Positions 51,681 to 60,830 of a DNA stretch of 64,000 bases are shown piece by piece. This stretch comes from JASBTN01 sp965228805. GTDB lineage: Bacteria > Pseudomonadota > Alphaproteobacteria > Rhodobacterales > Rhodobacteraceae. Position 1 is the first letter of the stretch. Each line of letters starts with the position of its first letter. The DNA is taken from assembly GCF_965228805.1 (NCBI RefSeq), contig NZ_CBDDIE010000003.1, positions 62,001 to 126,000 of the forward strand. The letters run 5' to 3'. The notes below the pieces were generated by a model, which saw only the letters and a program-made list of their open reading frames with translations, had not been told where the DNA came from and did not search any database. Made by a program: the position numbers and the translations under genes.

Positions 51681-52709
51681 TCAAAGCGCCAGATCGACGC
51701 TGACCGGAAAATGGTCACTGGCAGTCAACAGCGCTTCGCGCAGCTCCGGCGTGCGATAGCAGACCGGGTCGTCGAACGGATGCCAGATACGCCACTGCGG
51801 CCCCAGGGCACAGAGGTCTTCCGACAGCATGACATAGTCCAGAAGCACCTGCAGGTAGCGCTTTTCCGAGGATATGTAGAAGCGCGCGGTAACCGGGCTT
51901 GGCCCGCCCCGGCGGGTCAGGGCCATGCGCGCATGGGGGTCGTGCAGCTTGACCGCACCTTCCTCGCCCAACACGACCTCCACCCCGGAACGTCCGAAGA
52001 GTTTTTCGTATTCGTCCAGCCCCGGCCCGTCGTTAAAGTCGCCGAGCACGATCAGGCTGTCGCCCTCCTCAAGGTGCTGTTCGATACGTTGGCGCAGCCA
52101 GATGCACTGCGCCATCTGCTTGCGGCGATTCTGGATTGCGATGCGGGTGGCCTCGGCCGCGTTGCGCGCGCCATGGGGGGCCTTTGACTTCACATGCACG
52201 CCAATCATGCGCAGACGGCGGCCAGTTTCCTTTACCGTCAGCTCCAACTCCAAGGGCGGTTTCGAGAAACTGATCAACTCCGGGTCCGCATCCACATCCA
52301 CGTCCCAGCGGAACACGCCATCGAACCGCGGCGCATCCGCCGCGCCCTTCTTGCCGGTCTCATGCCCGCGCGCGTCATGCACGACGTCGAGCACATCGGG
52401 ATTGTACAGCAGCGCGATTTCCTGCTGGGTGTCATTGCGAAAACCCAGGATCGCCTTGCGCGCACGCAGCCCATAGGTATGTGCGAAATTTTCCAGAGCG
52501 CGCACCGTGTCACGCCTGCGATTGTCATCCGGCGCCTCGATCACCATGACCGCATCCGCATCCAACGCGGTAAAGACAATGCCCAGCGCAGTCAGCTGTT
52601 CGGCGCGTTTCACGTCATGGCGCCCGGACCATTCCATGTCCTCCAGCAGGTGGCCCCCATCGTCGAACAGGCTGTTGAACCATTCGACATTATAGGTGGC
52701 GATGCGCAT
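51681..52709 (-). CDS. Endonuclease/exonuclease/phosphatase family protein
   Basis: The 342-residue protein starts RIATYNVEWFNSLFDD and has VIEAPDD, HVKSKAPHGARN, VLGDFNDGPGLDEYEKL and the closing SDHFPVSVDL, all EEP-fold metal and catalytic motifs. There is no signal peptide, so it acts in the cytoplasm; nuclease or phosphodiesterase activity is likely. Its start overlaps the stop of the TerB-DnaJ gene by one base. Confidence 0.88.
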   Translation of the reverse strand: MRIATYNVEWFNSLFDDGGHLLEDMEWSGRHDVKRAEQLTALGIVFTALDADAVMVIEAPDDNRRRDTVRALENFAHTYGLRARKAILGFRNDTQQEIALLYNPDVLDVVHDARGHETGKKGAADAPRFDGVFRWDVDVDADPELISFSKPPLELELTVKETGRRLRMIGVHVKSKAPHGARNAAEATRIAIQNRRKQMAQCIWLRQRIEQHLEEGDSLIVLGDFNDGPGLDEYEKLFGRSGVEVVLGEEGAVKLHDPHARMALTRRGGPSPVTARFYISSEKRYLQVLLDYVMLSEDLCALGPQWRIWHPFDDPVCYRTPELREALLTASDHFPVSVDLAL

Positions 52710-53389
52710 CAGACGCGCCCTTCGCTGATCTCTTCCCAGGCGCGATTGACGGCGATCAGGCGCTTTTCGGCTAGCTTGATCGCCTCTTCCGGTACGCCAC
52801 GGGCCAACATGCGGTCCGGGTGGCTTTCGCGCACCTCGGCGCGCCAGACGCGGCGGATTTCGTCCATTGGGGTGTCCGGCGAGACGCCCAGCACCTCGTA
52901 GGGATCCGGGTGTTCATCAGGCACGAAACGCGAGCGCAGCTGGCGGAAGCTTGCCTCGCTCATGCCGAAGATCTCGGCGATGCGGGCGAGGAACTCGTTT
53001 TCCGCCGGGTGGTATTCTCCATCGGCCACGGCGATGAAGAACAGCCCCTCCATCAGGTCGCAGAGCGGCTTGTCGTCATCGGCGAACATGGCGGCGACGC
53101 GCGCCGCGTATTCCTCGAATCCCGCCACGTCCGTGCGCGCCAGGTTGAACACGCGGGCCGCGTTCTTTTCTTCGGCCTTCGGGATGGTGAAAACTTCGCG
53201 AAAGGCCGAGACCTCGTCACGGGTCACCTGCCCATCCGCCTTGGCCATCTTGGCCCCCAGCGCGATCACCGCAATGGCGAAACCGGCGGTGCGTTCAGGC
53301 GGGGTCCGCAGGTGCGAGAACACATCTGCCAGGCTTTCGCCCTTCGAGAGAGCGGCCAGAGCGTCAGATATGCGGGACCAGAGCGACAT
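52709..53389 (-). CDS. TerB-like / J-domain co-chaperone
   Basis: The 226-residue protein has a TerB-type helical domain (AVIALGAKMAKADGQVTRDE and FFIAVADGEYHPAENEFLAR) and a C-terminal J-domain from about residue 160 (PYEVLGVSPDTPMDEIRRVW) with the HPD tripeptide in RESHPDR. The layout is that of DjlA without its membrane helix. It would stimulate DnaK. Confidence 0.9.
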   Translation of the reverse strand: MSLWSRISDALAALSKGESLADVFSHLRTPPERTAGFAIAVIALGAKMAKADGQVTRDEVSAFREVFTIPKAEEKNAARVFNLARTDVAGFEEYAARVAAMFADDDKPLCDLMEGLFFIAVADGEYHPAENEFLARIAEIFGMSEASFRQLRSRFVPDEHPDPYEVLGVSPDTPMDEIRRVWRAEVRESHPDRMLARGVPEEAIKLAEKRLIAVNRAWEEISEGRV

Positions 53390-53419
53390 GGAGAGTGTTT
53401 ACCGGGGTTCTGGCTGGAA

Positions 53420-53893
53420 TCACAGAAACTTCTGCATGAGCACAAGATCGTGCCAGCGATCGAATTTGAAGCCCACTTCCGGCACGACGGCAACCTTGTT
53501 GAAGCCGAGCGCGGCGTGGAATTCTTCGGCACCGGGATTTGAGCCCGACACGCCAGCAATCAGCGAATGCACGCCCTGCGTGCGGGCTGTATCTTCGAGC
53601 CGGGTCATGAGCGCCCGCCCCACCCCGCGCCCGCGCGCGTTGGGGGCGAGCATGATCGAATGTTCCTTCGTGGGCACATATCCGATCCCCGCGCGAAAGG
53701 GGCCGAAGGCAGCGTATCCCAGGATCTGCCCACCGTCCTCTGCAACGAGGAAAGCGTCATGATCAGTGATGGCGGCCTGCACCTCGTCCAGCGTCTTTTC
53801 CACGCTGTTGAAGGTGATCAGCGTATCGCGAATGGCAAGGTTCCAGAGGGTCTGGATGCCTGGTGCGTCGTCGGGAGTCGCCGTGCGGATCAC
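53420..53893 (-). CDS. GNAT acetyltransferase, phosphinothricin-acetyltransferase type
   Basis: The 157-residue protein has a GNAT fold: IRTATPDDAPGIQTLWNLAI, GYAAFGPFRAGIGY, the acetyl-CoA site LAPNARGRGVGRALM and a C-terminal FHAALGFNKVAVVPEVGFKF. This resembles Pat/YwnH enzymes that acetylate phosphinothricin or methionine sulfoximine. It overlaps the VOC-family gene by 4 nt. Confidence 0.85.
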   Translation of the reverse strand: MIRTATPDDAPGIQTLWNLAIRDTLITFNSVEKTLDEVQAAITDHDAFLVAEDGGQILGYAAFGPFRAGIGYVPTKEHSIMLAPNARGRGVGRALMTRLEDTARTQGVHSLIAGVSGSNPGAEEFHAALGFNKVAVVPEVGFKFDRWHDLVLMQKFL

Positions 53894-54510
53894 CCGAGCA
53901 CCTTGCGCCCGGTGGGCGTGTCAACTTCGGCGTGGAAAGTGATCTCGTGGGCTTCCGTCAGGGTGATACGAGCATCGTCCAGGAAGGGATGCAGGGCCAC
54001 TTCCAGCGCGGCGGCTTCGGGGTGGGTGATGATCACACTGGCCAGGCGGCAACCGCTGTCCGGCAGGACCTCGCTGGCACGTTTGCCACGCCATTCGATC
54101 AGCCCGGGGAAAGCGCCGCCGAATGGGTAATTTCCAGTGGGCGGAATCGCCATCTGCCAGCGCATGTCCCCGCGGCTGAGCGCCTCTTCGTCACCCGCGC
54201 CGACCGGGGCGCGGTGCAGCGCCTCGCTTAGAGAATTCACACGCATGACCCAGTTTGTGAGCCGCGCATCTCCGGTGAAATAGTCCAAATCGAACATTCG
54301 CGGCAAATCGGGCCCAGCAGCCTGCGGGTCGACCGCGATCACCTCCAGGTAACAATCCGGCCCCAGCGACAGGAGCCGATTATGGGTGCCCGTGCGCACA
54401 TGCTGACCGCCGCCTGACATGGGCACGCCCAGGACGTGCTCCACATGGGCCACGCCTTCGGCAAGCGTCGCGGCAGAGACAACGGTGTGATCGAATTCGG
54501 CCAGGGACAT
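53890..54510 (-). CDS. VOC-superfamily (glyoxalase-like) protein
   Basis: The 206-residue protein begins LAEFDHTVVSAATLAEGVAH and has GGGQHVRTGTHNRLLSLGPD and YLEVIAVDPQAAG, typical of a glyoxalase-like domain with His/Glu metal ligands. Substrate unknown. The ATG at 54510 follows AGGAGGTGCC. It lies just downstream of the mutase terminator, so it is a separate transcript from methylmalonyl-CoA mutase. Confidence 0.8.
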   Translation of the reverse strand: MSLAEFDHTVVSAATLAEGVAHVEHVLGVPMSGGGQHVRTGTHNRLLSLGPDCYLEVIAVDPQAAGPDLPRMFDLDYFTGDARLTNWVMRVNSLSEALHRAPVGAGDEEALSRGDMRWQMAIPPTGNYPFGGAFPGLIEWRGKRASEVLPDSGCRLASVIITHPEAAALEVALHPFLDDARITLTEAHEITFHAEVDTPTGRKVLG

Positions 54511-54540
54511 GAGGCACCTCCTGACCCGAAGCTGAACGCA

Positions 54541-54581
54541 AAAACGCCCCCTTGCAAGCCAAATGGGCAAGGGGGCGTTTT
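54541..54581 (-). terminator. Rho-independent terminator of methylmalonyl-CoA mutase
   Basis: AAAACGCCCCCTTGC and GCAAGGGGGCGTTTT form a perfect 15-bp stem with an 11-nt loop, closing with T on the minus strand, 21 bp after the mutase stop. Confidence 0.92.
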
Positions 54582-54602
54582 CAGATCGGTCCAGTCCGCT
54601 GA

Positions 54603-56720
54603 TTACGAGCGGATGATATCCATGATGTGCTGGGCGGCTTCCGGGATGTTGGTGCCCGGGCCAAAGATCGCCTTCACGCCGTTTTCATAGAGGTAGTCAT
54701 AATCCTGCTGCGGAATGACGCCGCCGCAGATGACGATGATGTCGTCCGCGCCCTGATCCTTCAGCGCCTGAACCAGCTGCGGGGCCAGGGTCTTGTGACC
54801 GGCGGCCTGCGAGGAAATGCCGACGATGTGCACGTCATTGTCGACGGCATCCTGGGCGGCCTCTTCCGGAGTCTGGAACAGCGGGCCCACGTCGACGTCG
54901 AAACCGATGTCGGCGAAAGCGGTGGCGATCACCTTGGCGCCGCGGTCGTGGCCGTCCTGACCCATCTTCACCACCAGCATGCGCGGGCGACGGCCCTCGG
55001 CCTCGGCAAAGTCTTCGACCGATTTCTGGATCTGGGCAAAGCCCTCGTCCCCTTCGTAGGCGGCGCCATAGACGCCCGCCAAGGTCTTCACTTCGGCGCG
55101 GTGGCGGCCGAATTCCTTCTCCATCGCCATGCTAATCTCTCCCACGGAGGCGCGGGCGCGCGCGGCTTCCACCGCAGCACCCAGCAGGTTGCCACCCTCT
55201 TTCGCGCAACGGGTCAGCTCGTCCAGGGCAGCCTGGCAAGCGGCCTCGTCACGGGTGTCGCGGATCTGGGCCAGGCGCGCGACCTGAGCTTCGCGCACCG
55301 CCATGTTGTCCACGTCGAGGATTTCGATTTGGTCTTCTTTTTCAAGCTTGTACTTGTTAACGCCGACGATCACCTCGTCGCCGCGGTCGATGTTGGCCTG
55401 ACGCTTGGCGGCGCTTTCCTCGATCCGCAGCTTGGGCATGCCAGAGGCCACGGCCTTGGTCATGCCGCCCATTTCCTCGACTTCCTGCATCAGCGCCCAG
55501 GCCTGGTCGACCAGCTCAGCGGTCAGGCTTTCGACGTAGTAGGAACCGGCCAGCGGGTCGACCACGTTGGTCACGCCGGTTTCTTCCTGCAGGATGATCT
55601 GGGTGTTGCGCGCGATCCGGGCCGAGAACTCGGTCGGCAGCGCGATAGCCTCGTCCAGCGCGTTGGTGTGCAGCGACTGGGTGCCGCCCAGGACCGCCGA
55701 CATCGCCTCATAGGCGGTGCGGATCACGTTGTTATAGGGATCCTGCTCCTGCAGCGACACACCGGACGTCTGGCAGTGGGTGCGCAGCATCTTGGAGCGT
55801 TCGGATTTCGCGCCAAACTCGGTCATCACACGGTGCCACAGCAGGCGCGCTGCGCGCAGCTTGGCGGCTTCCATGAAGAAGTTCATGCCGATGGCAAAGA
55901 AGAACGACAGGCGCCCGGCGAACTTGTCCACATCCATCCCGGCTTCGATCGCGGCACGCACATACTCGCGCCCATCCGCCAGCGTATAGGCGAGTTCCTG
56001 CACCAGGTTCGCGCCCGCTTCCTGCATGTGGTAGCCGGAGATCGAGATCGAGTTGAACTTGGGCATCTCGTTCGAAGTGTATTCGATGATGTCCGAGATG
56101 ATGCGCATCGACGGCTCGGGCGGGTAGATATAGGTGTTGCGCACCATAAACTCTTTCAGAATGTCATTCTGAATGGTGCCCGCCAGAAGCGACTTGTCAT
56201 GGCCCTGCTCTTCCCCCGCGACGATGAAGTTGGCGAGGATCGGAATGACCGCGCCGTTCATGGTCATCGAGACCGAGACCTTGTCCAGCGGAATGCCGTC
56301 GAACAGGATTTTCATGTCCTCGACGCTGTCAATCGCCACGCCAGCCTTGCCGACATCGCCAACCACGCGGGGGTGATCGCTGTCATAGCCGCGGTGCGTC
56401 GCCAGGTCGAAGGCGACCGAGACGCCCTGCTGACCGGCGGCCAGGTTCTTGCGGTAGAAGGCATTCGATTCCTCGGCGGTCGAGAAACCGGCGTACTGGC
56501 GGATCGTCCAGGGACGGCCCGCATACATGGTCGCCTTCACACCGCGGGTGAACGGGCCGACGCCGGGCACGCCGCCCATGTGGTCCAGCTCGGCAGTGTC
56601 CTCGGCCGTGTAGAGCGGCTTGACGTCAATGCCTTCCAGCGTGTTCCAGGTCAGGTCCTCCAGGGGCCGCCCACGCAGCTCCTTTTCGGCCAGTTCCTTC
56701 CAGGTTTTGATGTCGCTCAT
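54603..56720 (-). CDS. scpA: Methylmalonyl-CoA mutase
   Basis: This B12-dependent enzyme interconverts methylmalonyl-CoA and succinyl-CoA. The 705-residue single-chain form has the catalytic domain (RPWTIRQYAGFSTAEESNAF, VAFDLATHRGYDSDHPRVVG, TGMFM-like region near 200, RTHCQTSGVSLQEQDPYNN) and a C-terminal cobalamin domain with the DGHDRGAKVIA motif (His ligand) and ISSQAAGHKTL. The ATG at 56720 follows AGAGGGAAAG. With pccA and pccB nearby it completes propionyl-CoA assimilation. Confidence 0.96.
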   Translation of the reverse strand: MSDIKTWKELAEKELRGRPLEDLTWNTLEGIDVKPLYTAEDTAELDHMGGVPGVGPFTRGVKATMYAGRPWTIRQYAGFSTAEESNAFYRKNLAAGQQGVSVAFDLATHRGYDSDHPRVVGDVGKAGVAIDSVEDMKILFDGIPLDKVSVSMTMNGAVIPILANFIVAGEEQGHDKSLLAGTIQNDILKEFMVRNTYIYPPEPSMRIISDIIEYTSNEMPKFNSISISGYHMQEAGANLVQELAYTLADGREYVRAAIEAGMDVDKFAGRLSFFFAIGMNFFMEAAKLRAARLLWHRVMTEFGAKSERSKMLRTHCQTSGVSLQEQDPYNNVIRTAYEAMSAVLGGTQSLHTNALDEAIALPTEFSARIARNTQIILQEETGVTNVVDPLAGSYYVESLTAELVDQAWALMQEVEEMGGMTKAVASGMPKLRIEESAAKRQANIDRGDEVIVGVNKYKLEKEDQIEILDVDNMAVREAQVARLAQIRDTRDEAACQAALDELTRCAKEGGNLLGAAVEAARARASVGEISMAMEKEFGRHRAEVKTLAGVYGAAYEGDEGFAQIQKSVEDFAEAEGRRPRMLVVKMGQDGHDRGAKVIATAFADIGFDVDVGPLFQTPEEAAQDAVDNDVHIVGISSQAAGHKTLAPQLVQALKDQGADDIIVICGGVIPQQDYDYLYENGVKAIFGPGTNIPEAAQHIMDIIRS

Positions 56721-56802
56721 CTTTCCCTCTCTTCTGCCCGCGTCAAAGCAGGCCCTTTGTCCTTCGGGCATCCCGTCCTATATCTGAGGAACAGGAGGCC
56801 CC

Positions 56803-57246
56803 ATGTTCATACGTGTCGCATTGATCAGCTTGCTTACCGCCTTGCCCGCATTTGCGGTCGACGGGTCGGATACCCCTTGGGCACCCGAACCGGCAGGAGA
56901 GCATGAATTATCGGAATACCAATGGGTTAACCGCGTTTTGGTTGTCTTCGCAGACAGCCCCGTCGACCCACGTTTCGTACAGCAGATGGAGGCGATCGCC
57001 GAAGCTCCCGAGGTCTTGCTTGACCGTGATGTCATCGTGATCACCGATACCGACCCGGCGGCCACAAGCCCGATCCGCGAGGCGTTGCGCCCGCGCGGGT
57101 TTGCCTTCGTGTTGATCGGCAAGGACGGGGCACGGTATTTGCGCAAGCCACGGCCCTGGTCCCTGCGCGAACTGGCCCGGTCCATTGACAAGATGCCCCT
57201 CAGACAGCAGGAGCTGCGTGACCAGCGGGCCAGGCCGCGGGAGTGA
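56803..57246 (+). CDS. DUF4174 exported protein
   Basis: The 147-residue protein has a signal peptide (VALISLLTALPAFAVDG) and a thioredoxin-like DUF4174 domain: YQWVNRVLVVFADSP, FVQQMEAIAEAPEVLLDRDV and FVLIGKDGARYLRKPRPWSL. No redox cysteines are present. It follows an AGGAGG ribosome site. It is divergent from the mutase and convergent with the sulfotransferase-like gene, placed between two propionate genes but on the other strand. Confidence 0.82.
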   Translation: MFIRVALISLLTALPAFAVDGSDTPWAPEPAGEHELSEYQWVNRVLVVFADSPVDPRFVQQMEAIAEAPEVLLDRDVIVITDTDPAATSPIREALRPRGFAFVLIGKDGARYLRKPRPWSLRELARSIDKMPLRQQELRDQRARPRE

Positions 57247-57262
57247 TATTGGACACGCGCCA

Positions 57263-58126
57263 TCATGCCGCCTCCTTCACCTTGGGCAGAAGGGTCACCC
57301 CTTCGAACCCGGCTTTCAGGGCGGCAAGATCGGCGGCATAGCGCGCCTGAAGTGCAGCCGTCTGGTCGGCATCGAACCCATCGAACGGTTCTGGCGCGCA
57401 GCCATCGACAAAGGCGCGCATCTGAGCGCGGGTGGCCTTGGGGTTGGTCGCCCGGAAAGCCTCCATCTGCGCAAAACAGCCCGGATCAGGTGCCGCGTTG
57501 ACGCCCTTTGGCGGGGCGGTCAGGTCGAGGCCCGGCCGGACCAGAAGGCGGCGGGTGACTTCGGGCAGAGGTATGCGATGCTCCACCGGCCAGACCAGGA
57601 TTTCACTGTCCTTGAAGACCGCGCGCATGTCGCGGATCAGGTCGAGCCAGCCGCGTTCCGCCGCCGCAAGCCGCGCGCGGGCCTCGGCAAAACGCACCAC
57701 ACCCTGCTTGCCAACATGGCGGTAGCTGAGCTCATGACCATGCGCCGATATCCAGTAGCTCGCATAGTCGCGAATGCTCAAGCCGACGCGCCGGGGCATA
57801 CCCAGGAACTCGCGATAGGCCTGCAAGCGGCGGCGAGCGCTGCCATAAAACTTGGCGGAACGGATGTTCCAGCCCATGTCGCCGATCAGGTTCTCTTCCG
57901 ACAGCAGAACCGTTTCAGCTCCATCGGTCAGGCGATCCATCGCGGCGCGGCTGCGGATCCAGCCATCCCGGGCGGGTACGGTCGAAAACCCTTCGACCGT
58001 GCCCAGATCTTCACGAACCAAGGTGGTCACCCCCGCCGCCAACAGGGCAGCGCGGTGGGCGACAAGCATGTCCTGCATCGCGGTCGTCGCCGTGCGATGC
58101 GCGCCGATATGCAGGACAAGTTCCAC
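57263..58126 (-). CDS. Sulfotransferase-like P-loop protein
   Basis: The 287-residue protein begins ELVLHIGAHRTATTAMQDML, a variant of the 5'-phosphosulfate loop (HIGxxKTGTT) of PAPS-dependent sulfotransferases with Arg-Thr in place of Lys-Thr. LLSEENLIGDMGW and IRDYASYWISAHGHELSYR follow. Target unknown, perhaps surface sugars. It starts 1 bp after the pccA stop, so it is read from the same transcript. Confidence 0.7.
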   Translation of the reverse strand: MELVLHIGAHRTATTAMQDMLVAHRAALLAAGVTTLVREDLGTVEGFSTVPARDGWIRSRAAMDRLTDGAETVLLSEENLIGDMGWNIRSAKFYGSARRRLQAYREFLGMPRRVGLSIRDYASYWISAHGHELSYRHVGKQGVVRFAEARARLAAAERGWLDLIRDMRAVFKDSEILVWPVEHRIPLPEVTRRLLVRPGLDLTAPPKGVNAAPDPGCFAQMEAFRATNPKATRAQMRAFVDGCAPEPFDGFDADQTAALQARYAADLAALKAGFEGVTLLPKVKEAA

Positions 58127-58127
58127 C

Positions 58128-60173
58128 TTATTCGAACTCCATGATCACTTCGTCGACCGCGAGGCTGTCGCCCGCGCCCGCGTTGATCTTGGAGACCTTA
58201 CCCTTCTTCTCGGCGCGCAGGATGTTTTCCATCTTCATTGCCTCGATGGTGCAGAGCGCCTGGCCCTCCTGGACCTCGTCGCCGACTTCGACATCGACTT
58301 TCACCACCAGACCCGGCATCGGGCAGAGCAGCATCTTGGAGGTGTCAGGCGCGATCTTTTCGGGCATCAGCGAGGCCAGCTGGGCCTGACGCGGGGTGCG
58401 TACATGCACGTCCATGTCGGCGCCGCGGGTGCGGATGCGGAAACCGCCGGGGACCTTGCCGGTCTTCAGAACCAGCGGTTCGCCATCCACCATCAGCGTG
58501 GCAAGCTGGTCGCCCGGCGTCCAGTCCGAGGTCACCCGCATCGACGAGCCGTCGATGAAGCGAATGGTCGAACCATCGGCATCCGCGTCGATCTTGACCT
58601 CGAAGCTTTCGCCCTGGGCGGTGACGCACCAGTCGCTGCCCACGCGCCGTTCATGGTTGTCCATCCGACCCGACACGCGGGTGCGGCGGATCTCGGCCAC
58701 GCGGTGCATCGCGGCGGCGGCGGCGGCCACCCGTTGCAGGTCACCTTCGGGCAGGGTCACGCCTTCGAACCCGTCCGGGTATTCCTCGGCGATGAAGGCG
58801 GTGGTCATGTCGCCCGAGATGAAGATCGGGTGATCCATCACGGCGGACACAAACGGCAGATTGTGGCCGATGCCTTCCAGCTCGAAACTGTCCAGCGCGA
58901 TGCGCATCGCCTCGATCGCCTCGTCCCGGGTCGGCGCCCAGGTGCAGAGCTTGGCGATCATCGGGTCGTAGTACATCGAGATCTCGCCGCCCTCATAGAC
59001 GCCGGTGTCGTTGCGCACCGCGGTCGTGCCTTCGGTCGCGTCATCCGCCCATTTGCCGTTTGCCAGCATCGGGCCCGCGGCCACTTCCGCCGGGGGACGG
59101 TAGCGGGTCAGTCGGCCAATCGAGGGCAGGAAGTTGCGATAGGGATCTTCCGCATAGACGCGGTTTTCAATCGCCCAGCCGGTCAGCTTGACGTCGTCCT
59201 GGGTCATGGTCAGCGGTTCGCCATTCGCGACGCGGATCATCTGTTCGACCAGATCGACGCCGGTGATCAGCTCGGTCACCGGGTGTTCCACCTGCAGGCG
59301 GGTGTTCATTTCCAGGAAGTAGAAGTTCTTTTCGCCGTCGACGATGAATTCCACGGTACCGGCCGAGCTGTAGCCCACGGCCTTGGCCAGGGCCACCGCC
59401 TGTTCACCCATCGCCTTGCGGGTCTCTTCATCCAAGAAGGGCGACGGGGCCTCTTCCACGACTTTCTGGTTGCGGCGCTGGATCGAGCATTCGCGTTCGC
59501 CCAGGTAGATGCCGTTGCCATGGCTATCACACAGGACCTGGATTTCAATGTGACGCGGCTGGGTCACGAATTTCTCGATGAAGATGCGGTCGTCACCGAA
59601 GCTGTTTGCAGCCTCGTTCTTGGACGACTGAAAACCTTCACGCGCCTCCTGGTCGTTCCAGGCGATGCGCATGCCCTTGCCGCCACCACCGGCGGAAGCC
59701 TTGATCATCACCGGATAGCCGATCTCGTTCGAGATCTTCACGGCCTCATCGGCGTCCTCGATCAGGCCCATGTAACCGGGCACGGTCGACACATTGGCGT
59801 CCTGGGCGATCTTCTTCGAGGTGATCTTGTCACCCATCGCTTCGATGGCGCCCTTCGGGGGGCCGACGAAGGCCACGCCTTCGGCTTCCAGCGCCTCGGC
59901 GAACTTCGAGTTCTCCGACAGGAAGCCGTAGCCCGGGTGCACCGCCTGCGCGCCGGTCTGGCGAATGGCGTCCATCACCTTGTCGATGACGATATAGGAC
60001 TGGTTGGCCGGCGGCGGGCCGATGTGCACGGCTTCATCCGCCATCTTCACATGCAGCGCGTTGCGGTCGGCATCCGAATAGATCGCCACCGTCTTGATGC
60101 CCATCTTGCGGGCGGATTTGATCACCCGGCAGGCGATCTCTCCGCGGTTGGCAATCAGGATCTTGTCAAACAT
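58128..60173 (-). CDS. pccA: Propionyl-CoA carboxylase, biotin-containing alpha subunit
   Basis: The 681-residue subunit carboxylates biotin and carries it. It has an N-terminal biotin carboxylase domain (MFDKILIANRGEIACRVIKS, HPGYGFLSENSKFAE, KASAGGGGKGMRIAW, FLEMNTRLQVEHPVTELITG), a BT-type linker domain and a C-terminal biotinyl domain with the biotinylation site EAMKMEN. With PccB it forms methylmalonyl-CoA from propionyl-CoA. Confidence 0.96.
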   Translation of the reverse strand: MFDKILIANRGEIACRVIKSARKMGIKTVAIYSDADRNALHVKMADEAVHIGPPPANQSYIVIDKVMDAIRQTGAQAVHPGYGFLSENSKFAEALEAEGVAFVGPPKGAIEAMGDKITSKKIAQDANVSTVPGYMGLIEDADEAVKISNEIGYPVMIKASAGGGGKGMRIAWNDQEAREGFQSSKNEAANSFGDDRIFIEKFVTQPRHIEIQVLCDSHGNGIYLGERECSIQRRNQKVVEEAPSPFLDEETRKAMGEQAVALAKAVGYSSAGTVEFIVDGEKNFYFLEMNTRLQVEHPVTELITGVDLVEQMIRVANGEPLTMTQDDVKLTGWAIENRVYAEDPYRNFLPSIGRLTRYRPPAEVAAGPMLANGKWADDATEGTTAVRNDTGVYEGGEISMYYDPMIAKLCTWAPTRDEAIEAMRIALDSFELEGIGHNLPFVSAVMDHPIFISGDMTTAFIAEEYPDGFEGVTLPEGDLQRVAAAAAAMHRVAEIRRTRVSGRMDNHERRVGSDWCVTAQGESFEVKIDADADGSTIRFIDGSSMRVTSDWTPGDQLATLMVDGEPLVLKTGKVPGGFRIRTRGADMDVHVRTPRQAQLASLMPEKIAPDTSKMLLCPMPGLVVKVDVEVGDEVQEGQALCTIEAMKMENILRAEKKGKVSKINAGAGDSLAVDEVIMEFE

Positions 60174-60262
60174 GTCCCGGTCCTTTCGTCATGATTTCTT
60201 GGCGCGCAGGGGATCCTGAGCGCATGTTCCAAGGGGCTTTGCGCCCCGTGCTTGTGAAACGA

Positions 60263-60300
60263 AAAACGCCACCCGGGCCCTGACGGGCCTGGATGGCGTT
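60263..60300 (-). terminator. Rho-independent terminator after the small lipoprotein
   Basis: AACGCCA and TGGCGTT form the outer stem with inner GGGCC(C)/GGGCC pairing, followed by five T on the minus strand. It ends the lipoprotein transcript, so pccA has its own promoter between here and 60173. Confidence 0.8.
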
Positions 60301-60352
60301 TCCACGTGTTTCAGTGCCGCGCGAGGCGGCGGTGTTCAGATCGGCAACCGGA

Positions 60353-60559
60353 TCAGTTGCAGATTTCCAGCCCGACGTCGTCGCAGAGCGCACCCGCGCC
60401 CGCGCCGATGACGGCCCCGGTGATGAGGTTGCCATTCGTGGCGCGGGCCACGACAGCGCCTGCGGCGGCACCTGCACCAGCGCGCTGCATGTCGTTCCAC
60501 TGGCACCCGGCCAGAATGATTGCGGCACAGGCCGCCATGGCGATTGTCTTGAACTGCAT
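60353..60559 (-). CDS. Small glycine-zipper lipoprotein
   Basis: The 68-residue protein has a lipoprotein signal (MQFKTIAMAACAAIILAGC, lipobox LAGC) and a glycine/alanine zipper (GAGAAAGAVVARATNGNL and GAVIGAGAGAL). Such proteins insert into or sit on the envelope. Two late cysteines (near residues 59 and 67) may bond. Its own terminator follows. Confidence 0.75.
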   Translation of the reverse strand: MQFKTIAMAACAAIILAGCQWNDMQRAGAGAAAGAVVARATNGNLITGAVIGAGAGALCDDVGLEICN

Positions 60560-60830
60560 CGTTTTCTGCCTCGTTGGACGTTCTTCTTATCCCCCCGTGA
60601 TACAGCATTTCCGCCGGGCAGAAAAGTGCCTGATCCGATCAACACACGAACGGACCAGGCATAAGGGGAAGGGTAACGGTTTTGACTAAACCGGACGGGG
60701 AGCCGGGATGTAGCCCCCGCCACGTCAACGAGATAATCGCAGCCCGCGCCCACAGCATAGCCCACCGCCGGAGCGGGCAGGATTTGAGCCGGATTCTGCT
60801 CAAAGCTGTAGGGGGCGAGCGGGAACATGC
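60560..60830. other. Intergenic stretch upstream of the lipoprotein gene
   Basis: About 270 bp. An open frame starting at 60828 on the minus strand runs through it and across the lipoprotein gene, but it shows no family motif and is probably not coding. The lipoprotein promoter should be here. Confidence 0.4.

Noticed and set aside
54627..56906. 759-residue plus-strand frame
   Set aside because: Antisense shadow of methylmalonyl-CoA mutase.
57852..60194. 780-residue plus-strand frame
   Set aside because: Antisense shadow of pccA, which is certain by motifs; the frame is His/Arg/Gly-rich in the manner of GC-rich antisense.
60166..60828. 220-residue minus-strand frame starting after the hypothetical gene
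   Set aside because: It runs across the lipoprotein gene and the terminator in another phase, and no domain is visible.
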